From positions 9,506,501 to 9,570,500 of the forward strand of contig NZ_JARXYJ010000001.1 of NCBI RefSeq assembly GCF_029894425.1: a DNA stretch of 64,000 nt, in the 5' to 3' direction. Position 1 is the first letter of the stretch; each line of letters begins with the position of its first letter. Below are positions 48,985 to 58,198 of this stretch, piece after piece. The notes beneath the pieces were generated by a model. That model saw nothing but the letters and a program-made list of their open reading frames with translations, was not told the origin of the DNA and searched no databases. The stretch is from Streptomyces sp. SAI-127 (lineage in GTDB: Bacteria > Actinomycetota > Actinomycetes > Streptomycetales > Streptomycetaceae). The position numbers and the translations under genes were made by a program.

Positions 48985-49668
48985 ATGGCAGGGCGGGCGA
49001 GGCTTGACGACGCACCGGAGCGGCTCGTGCGGGCGGCCATCGGCCTGCTGGCCGAGCAGGGGCCATCGGCTGTGAAGGCGCGCACGGTGGCTTCCGCGAG
49101 CGGACTGTCGACGATGGTGGTCTACAGCCACTTCGGTGGCATCCCGGAGCTGATGAGCGCTGTTGCCGACCATGGGTTCAGGGAACTCGGCAGAGCGTTC
49201 GCCCAAGTACCGGTGACGGAGGACCCGATCGCGGATCTCTTCGCCATGGCCTTGACCTGCCGCCGGCTGGCCCGCGAGAACCCTCACCTCTACGACCTGA
49301 TGTTCGGGCTGTCGACTCGGGCGACGTACCGGCCCCTGTCGGATGCGGACCTTCGCCTGAGCGGGCGTTCCCAGGCCTTTCGGGAAGCCCACGCTCATGT
49401 GATCGCGGCGTGCGAACGGCTGGTGCACTCCGGCAGGGTCGAGCGGCAGGAACCCGAAGCCGTCGCCGCCCAGTTGTGGAGTTTCGTGCACGGTTACATC
49501 ACCCTTGAACTGGCTGAGCACTTCGTCGAGTTCGACGACGCCGTGGCGCAGGTGCTCCTGCCCATGGGCGTGAACTTCTCGGTCGGGCTGGGTGACGAGC
49601 GGGAACGTGCCGAGGCCTCGCACGAGGCCGGCGCGCGCCTGTACGACTCGATCGTCCAAGGCCGCTGA
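48985..49668 (+). CDS. TetR-family transcriptional regulator
   Basis: A 227-residue TetR protein: RLVRAAIGLLAEQGPSAVKARTVASASGLSTMVVYSHFGGIPELM (HTH) and a C-terminal domain with LSTRATYRPLSDADLR and WSFVHGYITLELAEHF, of the TetR_C_33/WHG type found with lipid and steroid genes. ATG at 48985 is preferred, 10 bp after GGAGG; in-frame GTG 48976 and ATG 48955 are possible. Its dyad ATAAC-N3-GTTAT recurs before the SDR at 50607, defining a regulon of crotonase, hydrolase, ligase and SDR. An acyl-CoA ligand would fit. Confidence 0.88.
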   Translation: MAGRARLDDAPERLVRAAIGLLAEQGPSAVKARTVASASGLSTMVVYSHFGGIPELMSAVADHGFRELGRAFAQVPVTEDPIADLFAMALTCRRLARENPHLYDLMFGLSTRATYRPLSDADLRLSGRSQAFREAHAHVIAACERLVHSGRVERQEPEAVAAQLWSFVHGYITLELAEHFVEFDDAVAQVLLPMGVNFSVGLGDERERAEASHEAGARLYDSIVQGR

Positions 49669-49725
49669 GAAGCCCGGGTATTGCGCGCAGCCCGGTGCGT
49701 CGGTGCGCGGCTGGGGCGAACTGGA

Positions 49726-50607
49726 CTACGCGGCGGGGGCATCGGTGCCCGGCGTGACTTGGTCATGCCTTCCCAAGGCCGCGACCTCCCGTTCGAGGGA
49801 AGGCACCGCCCGGGCCGCGAAGCGCCTGGCCCAGGGCCAGGCCAGCGGCGAATTCAGCGCTCCCTTCGCCCAGTTGGCCACCAGGACCGCGCGAGGCACA
49901 TACACGCGGCTGCGTCGGCGCACGAGCCCGTCGACGATCGCGGCGGCCGCCCGGTCGGCGCTCGTGGTGACGCTGCCCGGATAGGGCAGCCTGTTGCGCA
50001 GTCCCTGGAAGGACGGGAGATCCGCTTCGGCGCCCCGGACGAGGTCCGTGTCGATCCAGGAGGGGTGTACCAGGCCGACCGTGACCCCGAGGTGGGCCAC
50101 CTCCTGGCGGTAGGTCAGGGCGAGCAGCTCGGCCGCCGCCTTGCTCGCGCCGTACGATGCCATCGCGGCCAGCGGCATGAACGACAGCGCGGACGCCACG
50201 ACCAGCACGTGCCCGCGGCTGCGCTCCAGATGGGGCGTCGCGTACTTGAGGGTGCGGAACGCGCCGTTCAGGTTGATGTCCATCACCCGCTCGAACGACG
50301 CCTCGTCCGTCTGCCGCACCGTCCCGTACGCCACCACGCCGGCATTGGCGACGACGAGATCGATGCCGCCCATGACCTCGGCGGCCTCGTCGATCGCCGA
50401 CCGTAGAGCGGCGCCGTCGCGCACATCGGCCTCACGCCACGAAGCGGCGGGGCCCAGGTCGCCGGCGAGGTCGCGCAAGCGATCGGGCTCCAGCCCGATC
50501 ACGGTCACACGAGCACCTCGGGCGGCGGCGAGGCGTGCCACCTTCTCGCCGATGCCGCGTGCCGCTCCGGTGACAACCAGCCTTCTGCCCAGCAAGTCAC
50601 GTTTCAT
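49726..50607 (-). CDS. Short-chain dehydrogenase/reductase
   Basis: A 293-residue SDR: LVVTGAARGIGEKVARLAAARGARVTVIG, VVANAGVVAYG, VVASALSFMPLAAMASYGASKAAAELL with Tyr-X-X-X-Lys, VHPSWIDTDLV. The C-terminal extension (YVPRAVLVANWAKGALNSPLAW) fits SDRs linked to lipid or steroid metabolism in actinomycetes. The start ATG at 50607 is only 10 bp from the ATAAC-N3-GTTAT dyad at 50617, and no ribosome site is present, so the message may be nearly leaderless. Convergent with the TetR gene, which probably represses it. Confidence 0.88.
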   Translation of the reverse strand: MKRDLLGRRLVVTGAARGIGEKVARLAAARGARVTVIGLEPDRLRDLAGDLGPAASWREADVRDGAALRSAIDEAAEVMGGIDLVVANAGVVAYGTVRQTDEASFERVMDINLNGAFRTLKYATPHLERSRGHVLVVASALSFMPLAAMASYGASKAAAELLALTYRQEVAHLGVTVGLVHPSWIDTDLVRGAEADLPSFQGLRNRLPYPGSVTTSADRAAAAIVDGLVRRRSRVYVPRAVLVANWAKGALNSPLAWPWARRFAARAVPSLEREVAALGRHDQVTPGTDAPAA

Positions 50608-50616
50608 GGCGGCAAC

Positions 50617-50629
50617 ATAACTTCGTTAT
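50617..50629. promoter_or_regulatory. ATAAC-N3-GTTAT operator, copy 2
   Basis: Same arms and spacing as the site at 48939-48951, placed 10 bp before the SDR start codon. Confidence 0.7.
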
Positions 50630-50713
50630 TGATGGAACACAAGAGGCTGCGCACCGGCCACTGCTCGGTTCACCTGCTGGGTCTCACGAGCGGACGAACC
50701 TATGCTGGCTGTC

Positions 50714-51211
50714 ATGAGACGGACATCCTTTGCGCAGTGGCCCTGTTCGATCGCGCGGACCATGGACCTGCTCGGCGACTGGTGGACGCCGTTGGTGCTG
50801 CGTGAGGCGTTCTACGGGATCCGGCGGTTCGACGCGTTCCAGGAGTCGCTCGGGATCGCCCGCAACACGCTGACGGACCGGCTGCGCCGGTTGGTGGAGG
50901 AGGGGCTGCTGGAGAAGCGGCCGTACCAGACGGAGCCGGTTCGGTACGACTACGTGCTCACCGAGAAGGGGCGCGACTTCTACGGCGTGCTGCTGGTGAT
51001 GAACCGGTGGGGAGACCGCTGGCTGGCCGGGGAGGCGGGCCCGCCGGTGACGATGCTGCACGATGTGTGCGGGCGGGAAACCCATGCCGAGGTGGTGTGC
51101 GCCGCCTGCGGCGAGCCCATGACCGCGGACGACACCCGCGCGCGCATGGGCCCCGGCTATCCGCCGCATTTGGCCGAACGGCCCGACGTGCGGGAGCGGT
51201 TCGCGGGCTGA
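50714..51211 (+). CDS. HxlR-family transcriptional regulator
   Basis: A 165-residue winged-helix protein: PCSIARTMDLLGDWWTPLVLREAFYGIRRFDAF, LTDRLRRLVEEGLL, RPYQTEPVRYDYVLTEKG. The sensor Cys is in WPCSIA; a C-terminal CAACGEPM pair may bind zinc. ATG at 50714 sits about 8 bp after a -10-like TATGCT (50701-50706), so a leaderless message is likely; an in-frame ATG at 50702 is within that -10. The SRPBCC/F420 monooxygenase pair begins 115 bp downstream on the same strand and is its likely target. Confidence 0.86.
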   Translation: MRRTSFAQWPCSIARTMDLLGDWWTPLVLREAFYGIRRFDAFQESLGIARNTLTDRLRRLVEEGLLEKRPYQTEPVRYDYVLTEKGRDFYGVLLVMNRWGDRWLAGEAGPPVTMLHDVCGRETHAEVVCAACGEPMTADDTRARMGPGYPPHLAERPDVRERFAG

Positions 51212-51242
51212 GTCGTCGGCTCCGTGGCGCCCGTATTCACCC

Positions 51243-51275
51243 TTGACAAGTAAGTCCGTTTACGCAACTTTACTG
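51243..51275 (+). promoter_or_regulatory. Promoter/operator region of the SRPBCC-LLM operon
   Basis: A consensus -35 TTGACA (51243-51248) is followed by an AT-rich stretch with AAGTAAG and CTTTACT arms (51249-51255, 51268-51274). The -10 cannot be fixed. The dyad may be the site of the adjacent HxlR protein. Confidence 0.45.
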
Positions 51276-51325
51276 GTCAGATACGCGAATGGGGATTCCC
51301 GGTAGAGGCAGGAGGCCGCAGGACC

Positions 51326-51877
51326 ATGGAGTGGACAGGCGCGCGCTACGCGGACAAGCCGACGGTTGAGGTCCACACCTGGATCGCCGCCCCGTCTGCG
51401 CGGGTGTGGGCGCTGGTCGCCGACATCGAGCTCATGCCGCGCCTGAGCTCCGAGCTCCAGTCGGTCGAGTGGCTGGACGGCCGGAGCGGCCCTGCGCCGG
51501 GAGCCCGGTTCATCGGCCGGAGCAAGCATGAGGCGTTCGGGGAATGGGCCACCACGTCCCACATCGTCGAGTACGAGCCGTCGACGACGCTCGCCTGGGC
51601 GGTCGAGGATCCGCAGCATCCCTCGGCGGTCTGGCGGTTCACGTTGACGCCGCAGGACGGCGGCACTCTCCTCACGGAGTGGATGCAGATGGGGCCGGGC
51701 CGCTCGGGCCTCTCCTTCGCCATTGATCGGATGCCGGAGAAGGAGCAGAAGATCGTCTTCGTACGGATGCGGGAGTTCGAGGCCAACATGGCCGTCACCC
51801 TCGAAAAGATCAAGAAGCTGGCCGAGAGCAGCGGGGGCACCGAGGGAACCGGGACCTCGGGCGAGGCGGGTCTCTGA
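51326..51877 (+). CDS. SRPBCC-family (polyketide cyclase/Bet v1-like) protein
   Basis: A 183-residue helix-grip protein: VEVHTWIAAPSARVWALVADIELMPRLSSELQSVEWLDG, GARFIGRSKH, WAVEDPQHPSAVWRFTLTPQDGGTLLTEWMQMGPG. SRPBCC proteins bind hydrophobic ligands and some are cyclases or dehydratases. The ATG at 51326 follows GGAGG. Its TGA shares one base with the ATG of the LLM monooxygenase (TGATG at 51875-51879), so the two are translationally coupled and probably act on one substrate. Confidence 0.87.
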   Translation: MEWTGARYADKPTVEVHTWIAAPSARVWALVADIELMPRLSSELQSVEWLDGRSGPAPGARFIGRSKHEAFGEWATTSHIVEYEPSTTLAWAVEDPQHPSAVWRFTLTPQDGGTLLTEWMQMGPGRSGLSFAIDRMPEKEQKIVFVRMREFEANMAVTLEKIKKLAESSGGTEGTGTSGEAGL

Positions 51878-52938
51878 TGCGTACCTCCACCACGATCGAG
51901 GCCTCCGGCGGCGACTGGCGGGAGATCGTCGACTACGTCACCGAGGCGGAGAAACTCGGTCTGGACATCTGCTGGGTCGCGGAGGCATGGGGTTCTGAGG
52001 CGCCCTCGCCGTTGGGTTACCTCGCAGCGAAGACCGAGCGCATGCTTCTCGGATCGGGGATCATCCAGCTCGGTACCCGCACTCCGATGGCCATCGCGCG
52101 CGCCGCGATCACGTTGTCGCAGCTTTCCCAGGGACGTTTCCTCCTCGGGCTCGGCCCCTCCGGACCGCAGGTGATCGAGGGGCTGCACGGCGTGCCCTTC
52201 GCCCGGCCCCTGTCGCGCATGCGGGAGACCGTCGAGATCGTCCGACAGGCCGCCGCCGGAGAAAAAGTCTCGTACGAGGGGCGGGAGTTCCAGATCCCGC
52301 TGCCGGGCGGGGACGGCAAGCCCATGCGCCTGTCCATGCGCGCCGAGTACGACATACCCGTCTACCTGGCCACCCTCTCGCCGAAGATGCTGCACCTCAC
52401 CGGCGAGATCGCCGACGGCTGGCTGGGCACCAGTTTCGTGCCCGAAGGCGCCAAGGAGGCGTACTTCGACCACCTGGACCAGGGCTTGGCCGCCGCCGGC
52501 CGCACCCGCTCCGACCTCGACATCTGCCAGGGTGCCGAGGTCGCCTTCGCGGACGACGAGGACATGCTGCGCGCGATGGTGGCCGGGCGCAAGAAGGAGC
52601 TGGCCTTCAGCCTCGGCGGCATGGGCTCCGCGACCACGAACTTCTACAACAACGCCTACAGCCGCCAGGGATGGGCCGAGGTGGCGGCCGAGGTCCGGAC
52701 CCGCTGGCAGGCCGGAGACCGGGACGGCGCGGTGGGCCTGGTCACCGACGAGATGGTGCTGGCGACCACGCTGATCGGAACCGAGGACATGGTGCGCGAG
52801 CGGCTGCGCGTGTGGCGCGAGGCCGGTGTCGACACGGTTCGTTTCTATCCCGCCGGCGAGACCCTTGACGCCCGCCTCGTCACCCTGGGCCGGGCCATCG
52901 ACCTGGTCCGGGACATCGAGGACGAGGCGGGTCGGTAG
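51877..52938 (+). CDS. LLM-class F420-dependent oxidoreductase
   Basis: A 353-residue luciferase-like (beta/alpha)8 barrel: WREIVDYVTEAEKLGLDICWVAEAWGSEAPSPLGYLAAKT, LGSGIIQLGTRTPMAIARAA, LGLGPSGPQVIEGLHGVPF. The layout fits F420-dependent reductases and dehydrogenases of actinomycetes. It transfers hydride between F420 and an unknown substrate. Start ATG at 51877, overlapping the SRPBCC stop by one base. A saccharopine-dehydrogenase-like remnant follows; lpd is a separate unit further down. Confidence 0.88.
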   Translation: MRTSTTIEASGGDWREIVDYVTEAEKLGLDICWVAEAWGSEAPSPLGYLAAKTERMLLGSGIIQLGTRTPMAIARAAITLSQLSQGRFLLGLGPSGPQVIEGLHGVPFARPLSRMRETVEIVRQAAAGEKVSYEGREFQIPLPGGDGKPMRLSMRAEYDIPVYLATLSPKMLHLTGEIADGWLGTSFVPEGAKEAYFDHLDQGLAAAGRTRSDLDICQGAEVAFADDEDMLRAMVAGRKKELAFSLGGMGSATTNFYNNAYSRQGWAEVAAEVRTRWQAGDRDGAVGLVTDEMVLATTLIGTEDMVRERLRVWREAGVDTVRFYPAGETLDARLVTLGRAIDLVRDIEDEAGR

Positions 52939-53423
52939 CGAGAGGCCATGGCGACCGGGGCGGGCCGGTAGTCGCCACGATCCAGGCACCCTCGCTGTCC
53001 GCGCGGCTCCCGGGATCGCAGCGCGAGCCGGACCCCGACGGCTGTTCCCCGAGGATCGCGGTCACCCGCGACGGCCAAGGCCGGCACCCGGCCACAACGG
53101 CCCTCGTCGGATCCGATCCGTACGAGATGACGGCATCCCTCCTGGCGTGGGTCGCCGCCAGCGGCCTCGACGCGCTCAGGCTCGGTGCCGCCGAGGCAGG
53201 AGTACACGAAGTCGACGGGGCGACGGTCCGCCGTCGATGATGGCGGAGCGGGCATAGATCACGGCGCCGGGGCGCTGAGGTGGACGTCCGGGGAACTGCC
53301 GCCGAGGTCGTGCACCAGTTTGGTCGCCTCACTCGTCGTCCACGGCTCCCCGGCGGCGGGCGGTGGCGGTTGCCGCCGCTGTCGAGTTGATGACCAAGTT
53401 GTTCGATCGGAAGGAAGCCGTCC
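52939..53423. other. Gap of about 485 bp with a gene remnant
   Basis: No intact gene. The piece at 53061-53240 resembles the end of a saccharopine-dehydrogenase-like gene; the rest shows nothing recognisable beyond the lpd leader. Confidence 0.4.
53061..53240 (+). pseudogene. 3' remnant resembling a saccharopine-dehydrogenase-like oxidoreductase
   Basis: The frame encodes VTRDGQGRHPATTALVGSDP, then YEMTASLLAWVAASGLDALR and GAAEAGVHEV before TGA at 53238. DPYExTAxLLAW and GLDAL..G.AEAG are reminiscent of the C-terminus of saccharopine-dehydrogenase-like (trans-acting enoyl reductase) proteins. A stretch between the two parts seems missing. No start or NAD-binding part is present. Recognition is by eye only. 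Confidence 0.35.
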
Positions 53424-54836
53424 ATGGACGAGCAAGGTGAGCGCTTCGACGTCGTCGTACTCGGCGCGGGCCCCGGCGGATACGTAGCCGCCATCCGGGC
53501 CGCCCAACTGGGCAAGAGCGTCGCGGTCGTCGAGGAGAAGTACTGGGGCGGCGTCTGTCTGAACGTGGGCTGTATCCCCACCAAGGCCCTGCTGCGCAAC
53601 GCCGAGCTCGCGCACCTCTTCACGCGCGAGGCGAAGACCTTCGGCATCAAGGTGGACGGTGAGGTCTCCTTCGACTACGGGGAGGCCTTCCGCCGCAGCC
53701 GGAAGGTCGCGGACGGCCGGGTCAAGGGCGTCCACTACCTGATGAAGAAGAACAAGATCACGGAGATCAGCGGTCGCGGTACGTTCACCGACCCGCACAC
53801 GCTCCAGGTGGCCGACTACGACGGCAACACCCGGACCATCGGCTTCGATCACTGCATCATCGCCGCCGGGGCGAGCCCCAAGCTGCTGCCCGGCACGCGC
53901 CGTACGTCGCGCGTGGTGACGTTCGAGGAGCAGATCCTGGCCGAGGACCTGCCGCAGTCCATCGTGATCGCGGGCGCCGGCGCGATCGGTGTCGAGTTCG
54001 CGTACGTGCTGCACAACTACGGCGTGAAGGTGACGATCGTCGAGTTCCTGGACCGGGTCGCACCGCTGGAGGACGCCGAGGTCTCCGCCGAACTGGCCAA
54101 GCAGTACCGGAAGTTGGGCATCGACGTCCTCACCTCGACCCGCGTCGAGTCGATCGACGAGTCCGGCCCGCAGGTCCGTGTCACGGTCACCGGCAAGGAC
54201 GGCGCTCAGACGGTACTGGAAGCCGACAAGGTCCTGCAGGCGATCGGCTTCGCCCCGAACGTCACCGGCTACGGGCTGGAGAACACGGGCGTGCGCGTCA
54301 CCGAGCGCGGCGCGATCGACGTCGACGGCCGTTGCCGCACCTCCGTGCCGCACATCTACGCCATCGGCGACGTCACCGCGAAGCTGATGCTCGCGCACGC
54401 CGCCGAGGCGATGGGTGTGGTCGCCGCCGAGACGATCGCGGACGCGGAGACCATGGAGCTGGACTACGTGATGATCCCGCGGTCCACGTTCTGCCAGCCG
54501 CAGATCGCCAGCTTCGGCTACACCGAGGCGCAGGCGAGGGAGAAGGGGTTCGACGTCCAGGTGGCGAAGTTCCCGTTCACCGCGAACGCCAAGGCCCACG
54601 GTCTGGGCGACGCGACCGGCTTCGTGAAGCTGATCAGCGACGCCAAGTACGGTGAGCTCCTCGGCGGTCACCTGATCGGCCCGGACGTCACCGAACTTCT
54701 CCCCGAGCTGACCCTGGCCCAGCAGTGGGACCTCACCGTCCACGAGGTCGCCCGCAACGTCCACGCCCACCCGACGCTGGGCGAGGCGGTCAAGGAAGCC
54801 GTCCACGGCCTCGCCGGCCACATGATCAACATGTAG
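53424..54836 (+). CDS. lpdA: Dihydrolipoyl dehydrogenase
   Basis: A 470-residue FAD flavoprotein, the E3 component of 2-oxoacid dehydrogenase complexes. FAD motif [21 protein letters not shown]; redox disulfide CLNVGC within [19 protein letters not shown] motif [19 protein letters not shown]; second FAD motif [20 protein letters not shown]; catalytic His-Glu in [16 protein letters not shown]. Full family length. ATG at 53424 follows GGAAGG. No E1 or E2 gene is adjacent, so it may serve complexes encoded elsewhere, or be a second, dispensable copy. Confidence 0.93.
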   Translation: MDEQGERFDVVVLGAGPGGYVAAIRAAQLGKSVAVVEEKYWGGVCLNVGCIPTKALLRNAELAHLFTREAKTFGIKVDGEVSFDYGEAFRRSRKVADGRVKGVHYLMKKNKITEISGRGTFTDPHTLQVADYDGNTRTIGFDHCIIAAGASPKLLPGTRRTSRVVTFEEQILAEDLPQSIVIAGAGAIGVEFAYVLHNYGVKVTIVEFLDRVAPLEDAEVSAELAKQYRKLGIDVLTSTRVESIDESGPQVRVTVTGKDGAQTVLEADKVLQAIGFAPNVTGYGLENTGVRVTERGAIDVDGRCRTSVPHIYAIGDVTAKLMLAHAAEAMGVVAAETIADAETMELDYVMIPRSTFCQPQIASFGYTEAQAREKGFDVQVAKFPFTANAKAHGLGDATGFVKLISDAKYGELLGGHLIGPDVTELLPELTLAQQWDLTVHEVARNVHAHPTLGEAVKEAVHGLAGHMINM

Positions 54837-54877
54837 CTCGGGGGAATGACCCAGCAGTGTTGAGGGAACGATCCGGA

Positions 54878-55813
54878 GTGACCTCGGGTGCGGGGATCGG
54901 CGTGATGCTCTGGAGACAGGCGGAGGCTGTGGTCACACCTGGGCGTGCGGCAGGCGCAGCCGGCTTCGAGGCCGGTGATCCCGGGCTGTTCACCCCGAAC
55001 TCGGTGACCTGGCAGATGCACGGCGACCCGATGATGTGGGTCGCCGGCATCCGCGCGCTCTACCTCCAGGCCCTGCATCCGCGCGCGCTCCGCGGGGTCA
55101 CGCAGAACTCCGACTTCCGGCGCGAGGCCTGGGGCCGGCTGATGCGCACCGCCAACTTCGTCGGCACGACGACGTACGGCACCACGGAGGCCGCCGAGAG
55201 GGCCGGCGCCCGGGTCCGGAAGATCCACAGCATGCTCGGCGCGACCGACCCCGACACCGGTGAACGCTACGGCGTCGACGAACCCGGACTCCTGCTGTGG
55301 GTGCACTGCGCCGAGATCGACTCCTACCTCCAGGTCGCCCGCCGCTCCGGCTTCCGCCTCACCGACGAACAGGCGGACCGCTACATATCCGAACACCGGG
55401 TCAGCGCCCGCCTGGTGGGCCTGGACCCCGACGCCGTACCGGCGAGCCAGTCGGAGATGGCCGCCTACTTCGAGAAGATGCTCCCCGAACTCGCCGCTAC
55501 GTCCGAGGCCCGCGAAGTGGACGACTTCCTCCTCCGGCCGCCGACGCACCCCCTCCTCGTCCCGGCGCGTGAGGTGCTGTGGCGGCGCGTGGCGCAGCTC
55601 GCGTACGCCGCCCTGCCGCCGTACGCCCACGAGCTGTACGGCAGGAAAGCGCCCAAACCCACCACCGTCACCCGTCAGTTGCGCGCCACCGGCACCCTGC
55701 TGCGCTGCGTTCCCGCACGTCTGCGCTGGCAACTCCCGCCCAAACACATCCTCCGCGCCATGGCCCGCCTCGGCCCGGGCTCCCGACCTGCCCCGTACAA
55801 ACTCGGACGATAG
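54878..55813 (+). CDS. MpaB-type (DUF2236) oxygenase-like protein
   Basis: A 311-residue helical protein: DPGLFTPNSVTWQMHGDPMMWVAGIRALYLQALHPRALRG, DFRREAWGRLMRTANFVGTTTYG, and WVHCAEIDSYL. The several conserved His, Arg and Asp fit the DUF2236/MpaB/latex-oxygenase group, a heme-type oxygenase-like family with few characterised members. GTG at 54878 is preferred, about 9 bp after GAGGGAA; GTG 54857 is an alternative. It lies 41 bp downstream of lpdA, perhaps in the same transcript. The substrate is unknown. Confidence 0.85.
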   Translation: MTSGAGIGVMLWRQAEAVVTPGRAAGAAGFEAGDPGLFTPNSVTWQMHGDPMMWVAGIRALYLQALHPRALRGVTQNSDFRREAWGRLMRTANFVGTTTYGTTEAAERAGARVRKIHSMLGATDPDTGERYGVDEPGLLLWVHCAEIDSYLQVARRSGFRLTDEQADRYISEHRVSARLVGLDPDAVPASQSEMAAYFEKMLPELAATSEAREVDDFLLRPPTHPLLVPAREVLWRRVAQLAYAALPPYAHELYGRKAPKPTTVTRQLRATGTLLRCVPARLRWQLPPKHILRAMARLGPGSRPAPYKLGR

Positions 55814-55833
55814 GTCGCCATACTGGACGAGCC

Positions 55834-58125
55834 ATGGGAGGGCGGGGCGAACAAACATTACGGGGGCGGTCGCAGGAGATGGGGGACAGCAGGCTCATCC
55901 AGGGGCGGTACCGGCTGCTCGATCTGATCGGGCGCGGGGGCATGGGCGAGGTGTGGCGGGCGCGCGACGAGTCGCTGGGCCGCCATGTCGCCGTGAAGTG
56001 CCTCAAGCCGCTGGGCGGGCAGCACGACCAGACCTTCACCCGGGTCCTGAGGGAGCGGTTCCGACGCGAGGCGCGCGTGGCCGCCGCCCTCAGCCACCGC
56101 GGCATAACGGTCGTCCACGACTTCGGCGAGTCCGACGGCGTCCTATACCTGGTGATGGAGCTCCTGGACGGCCGCAACCTCAGCCAGCTCCTGGAGGACA
56201 ACAAACAGCACCCGCTGCCCGTCGCCGATGTCGTCGAGATCGCCGACCAGGTCGCCGCCGCCCTCGCCTACACCCACCAGCAGGGCATCGTGCACCGTGA
56301 CCTGAAGCCCGCGAACATCGTCCGGCTCACCGACGGCACGGTGAAGATCTGCGACTTCGGCATCGCCCGCCTCGGCCACGACGTCGACTTCACCTCCCGG
56401 CTGACCGGCACCGGCATCGCGATGGGCACCCCGCACTACATGTCGCCGGAGCAGATAGGGGGCTCCGAGGTCGACCAGCGCAGCGACCTGTACTCCCTGG
56501 GATGCGTGCTGTACGAGATCGCCACCGGGGCACCGCCGTTCGACCTGGAGGACGCGTGGGCGATCCTCGTCGGCCACCGTGACACCCCACCCCGGCCGCC
56601 GCGCAGCCACCGCGCCGAACTCCCGGAGTACCTCGAGAGGGTCATCCTCGACCTGCTGGCCAAACAGCCCGAACAACGCCCGCACGACGCACGTGAGCTG
56701 GGCCGCCGGATCACCCTGGGCCGCACCACACCGGCGTACGTGCCCACCGTGGTGACCCCGAGGCCCGACTTCCGGCCGCAGGAGTCCGCCGAGCCCGCCC
56801 GCCCCCGTGAGACCCGGCTGCCGTCCTGGACCCGTGGCATGACCACCGGCCACAAGGCCACCGGCGCCGGCCTCGCCACACCCCCGGACGCCGGGGCCGG
56901 TCTCACCGGCGAGTGGATCGCCCGCCCCGCCACCGGCCGCACCGAGGAACCCGTGCCGGACGAGCCGCCCGTGCCCTCCGCTCAGGCCCTCGCGGCACTC
57001 GCCGGACGGCACAACGCGGGACTCAGCCTCGGGCGTCTGGGCCGCTGGGCCGAGGCCGGCGAGGTGCACCGCGCGGTCGCCGCCGAGCGCGAGCACCTGC
57101 TCGGCCCCGACCACCCCGACACCCTCGCCAGCCGCTACGAGGTCGCCTTCACCCTCAGCCGCACCGGCCGCGCCGCCGACGCCCTGCGCGAGTACAAGCA
57201 CGTGGCCGCGACCAGGACCCGCGCCCTGGGTGCCGATCACCCCGACACCCTCGCCGCCCGCCAGGAAATGGCGTATGTCCTCGGTCAGTTGGGCCGCCAC
57301 TTCGACGCCCACCAGGTCTACAACTCGGTGCTCACCGCACGGGAACGAGGCATGGGCCCCGACCACCCCGACACCCTCCGCTGCCGCCACAACCTCGCCT
57401 TCAACCTCAGCAGGCTCGGCCGTCTGGAGGACTCGTACCGCATGGCCTGCGAGGTGGCCGCCGACCGCGCCCGGGTGCTGGGCCCCCATCACCCCGACAC
57501 GCTGGTCACCCGCTACGAGGTCGCCTACGCGCTCGGCCAGTTGGGGCGCTGGGCGGAGGCCCTGCAGACCTACCACGAGGTCGCCGAAGCCCGCGCCCAG
57601 GCCCTCGGCCCCGACCATCCCGACACCCTCGCCGCCCGCTACGAGGTCGGCATCAGCCTCGGGCGCCTCGGCCGCAGCGCGGACGCACTCCAGCTCTACC
57701 GCGACCTGATCGAGGACCGCACCCGCGTCCACGGCCCCGCCCACCCCGAGACCCTGCGCGCCCGGCACGGGCTCGGCGTCAACCTCGGCCGCCTCGGCCG
57801 CTGGGAAGAAGCCCTCGCCGAGTCCCGTGACGTGTGCGCGATCCGCGAACGTGTCCTCGGATCCGACCACCCGGACACCCTGGTCAGCCGCCGCGAGGTC
57901 GCCGTGGGCCTGGGCTGGCTGGGCCGCTGGGCGGACGCCCTCACCGAGTACCGCAGGGTGGCCACCGCCCGCGAACGCGTCCTCGGCGCCGACCACCCGG
58001 ACACGCTCGCCAGCCGCAACGACGAGGCCCACTGCCTGGAGCAACTGGGGCGGGGCGCGGAGGCGGTGGAGCTGTACCGCCGGGTGGCGGTCCTGCGGCA
58101 GCAGCGGGCGTCGGGAGCGCAGTGA
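55834..58125 (+). CDS. Ser/Thr protein kinase with C-terminal TPR-like repeats
   Basis: About 763 residues. A Hanks-type kinase at about 20-300: IGRGGMGEVWRARD (P-loop), VAVKCLK (Lys), HRDLKPANIV, DFGIARL, GTPHYMSPEQ. Then a Pro-rich linker (about 310-390) and eight 42-residue TPR_10/12-like repeats marked by HPDTL or HPETL at equal spacing (about 410-750). No membrane segment or PASTA domain, so it is cytosolic. The ATG at 55834 or 55879 may be the start; the latter has AGGAG too close. The repeats probably form a protein-docking superhelix for substrates. Substrate unknown. Confidence 0.9.
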   Translation: MGGRGEQTLRGRSQEMGDSRLIQGRYRLLDLIGRGGMGEVWRARDESLGRHVAVKCLKPLGGQHDQTFTRVLRERFRREARVAAALSHRGITVVHDFGESDGVLYLVMELLDGRNLSQLLEDNKQHPLPVADVVEIADQVAAALAYTHQQGIVHRDLKPANIVRLTDGTVKICDFGIARLGHDVDFTSRLTGTGIAMGTPHYMSPEQIGGSEVDQRSDLYSLGCVLYEIATGAPPFDLEDAWAILVGHRDTPPRPPRSHRAELPEYLERVILDLLAKQPEQRPHDARELGRRITLGRTTPAYVPTVVTPRPDFRPQESAEPARPRETRLPSWTRGMTTGHKATGAGLATPPDAGAGLTGEWIARPATGRTEEPVPDEPPVPSAQALAALAGRHNAGLSLGRLGRWAEAGEVHRAVAAEREHLLGPDHPDTLASRYEVAFTLSRTGRAADALREYKHVAATRTRALGADHPDTLAARQEMAYVLGQLGRHFDAHQVYNSVLTARERGMGPDHPDTLRCRHNLAFNLSRLGRLEDSYRMACEVAADRARVLGPHHPDTLVTRYEVAYALGQLGRWAEALQTYHEVAEARAQALGPDHPDTLAARYEVGISLGRLGRSADALQLYRDLIEDRTRVHGPAHPETLRARHGLGVNLGRLGRWEEALAESRDVCAIRERVLGSDHPDTLVSRREVAVGLGWLGRWADALTEYRRVATARERVLGADHPDTLASRNDEAHCLEQLGRGAEAVELYRRVAVLRQQRASGAQ

Positions 58126-58198
58126 CCCGAGGGCAGGGTTGTGGGCCGGCTGCGGTCCACCTCTGGCCGACCTAGATCACCACGTGTTACGAAGAACC

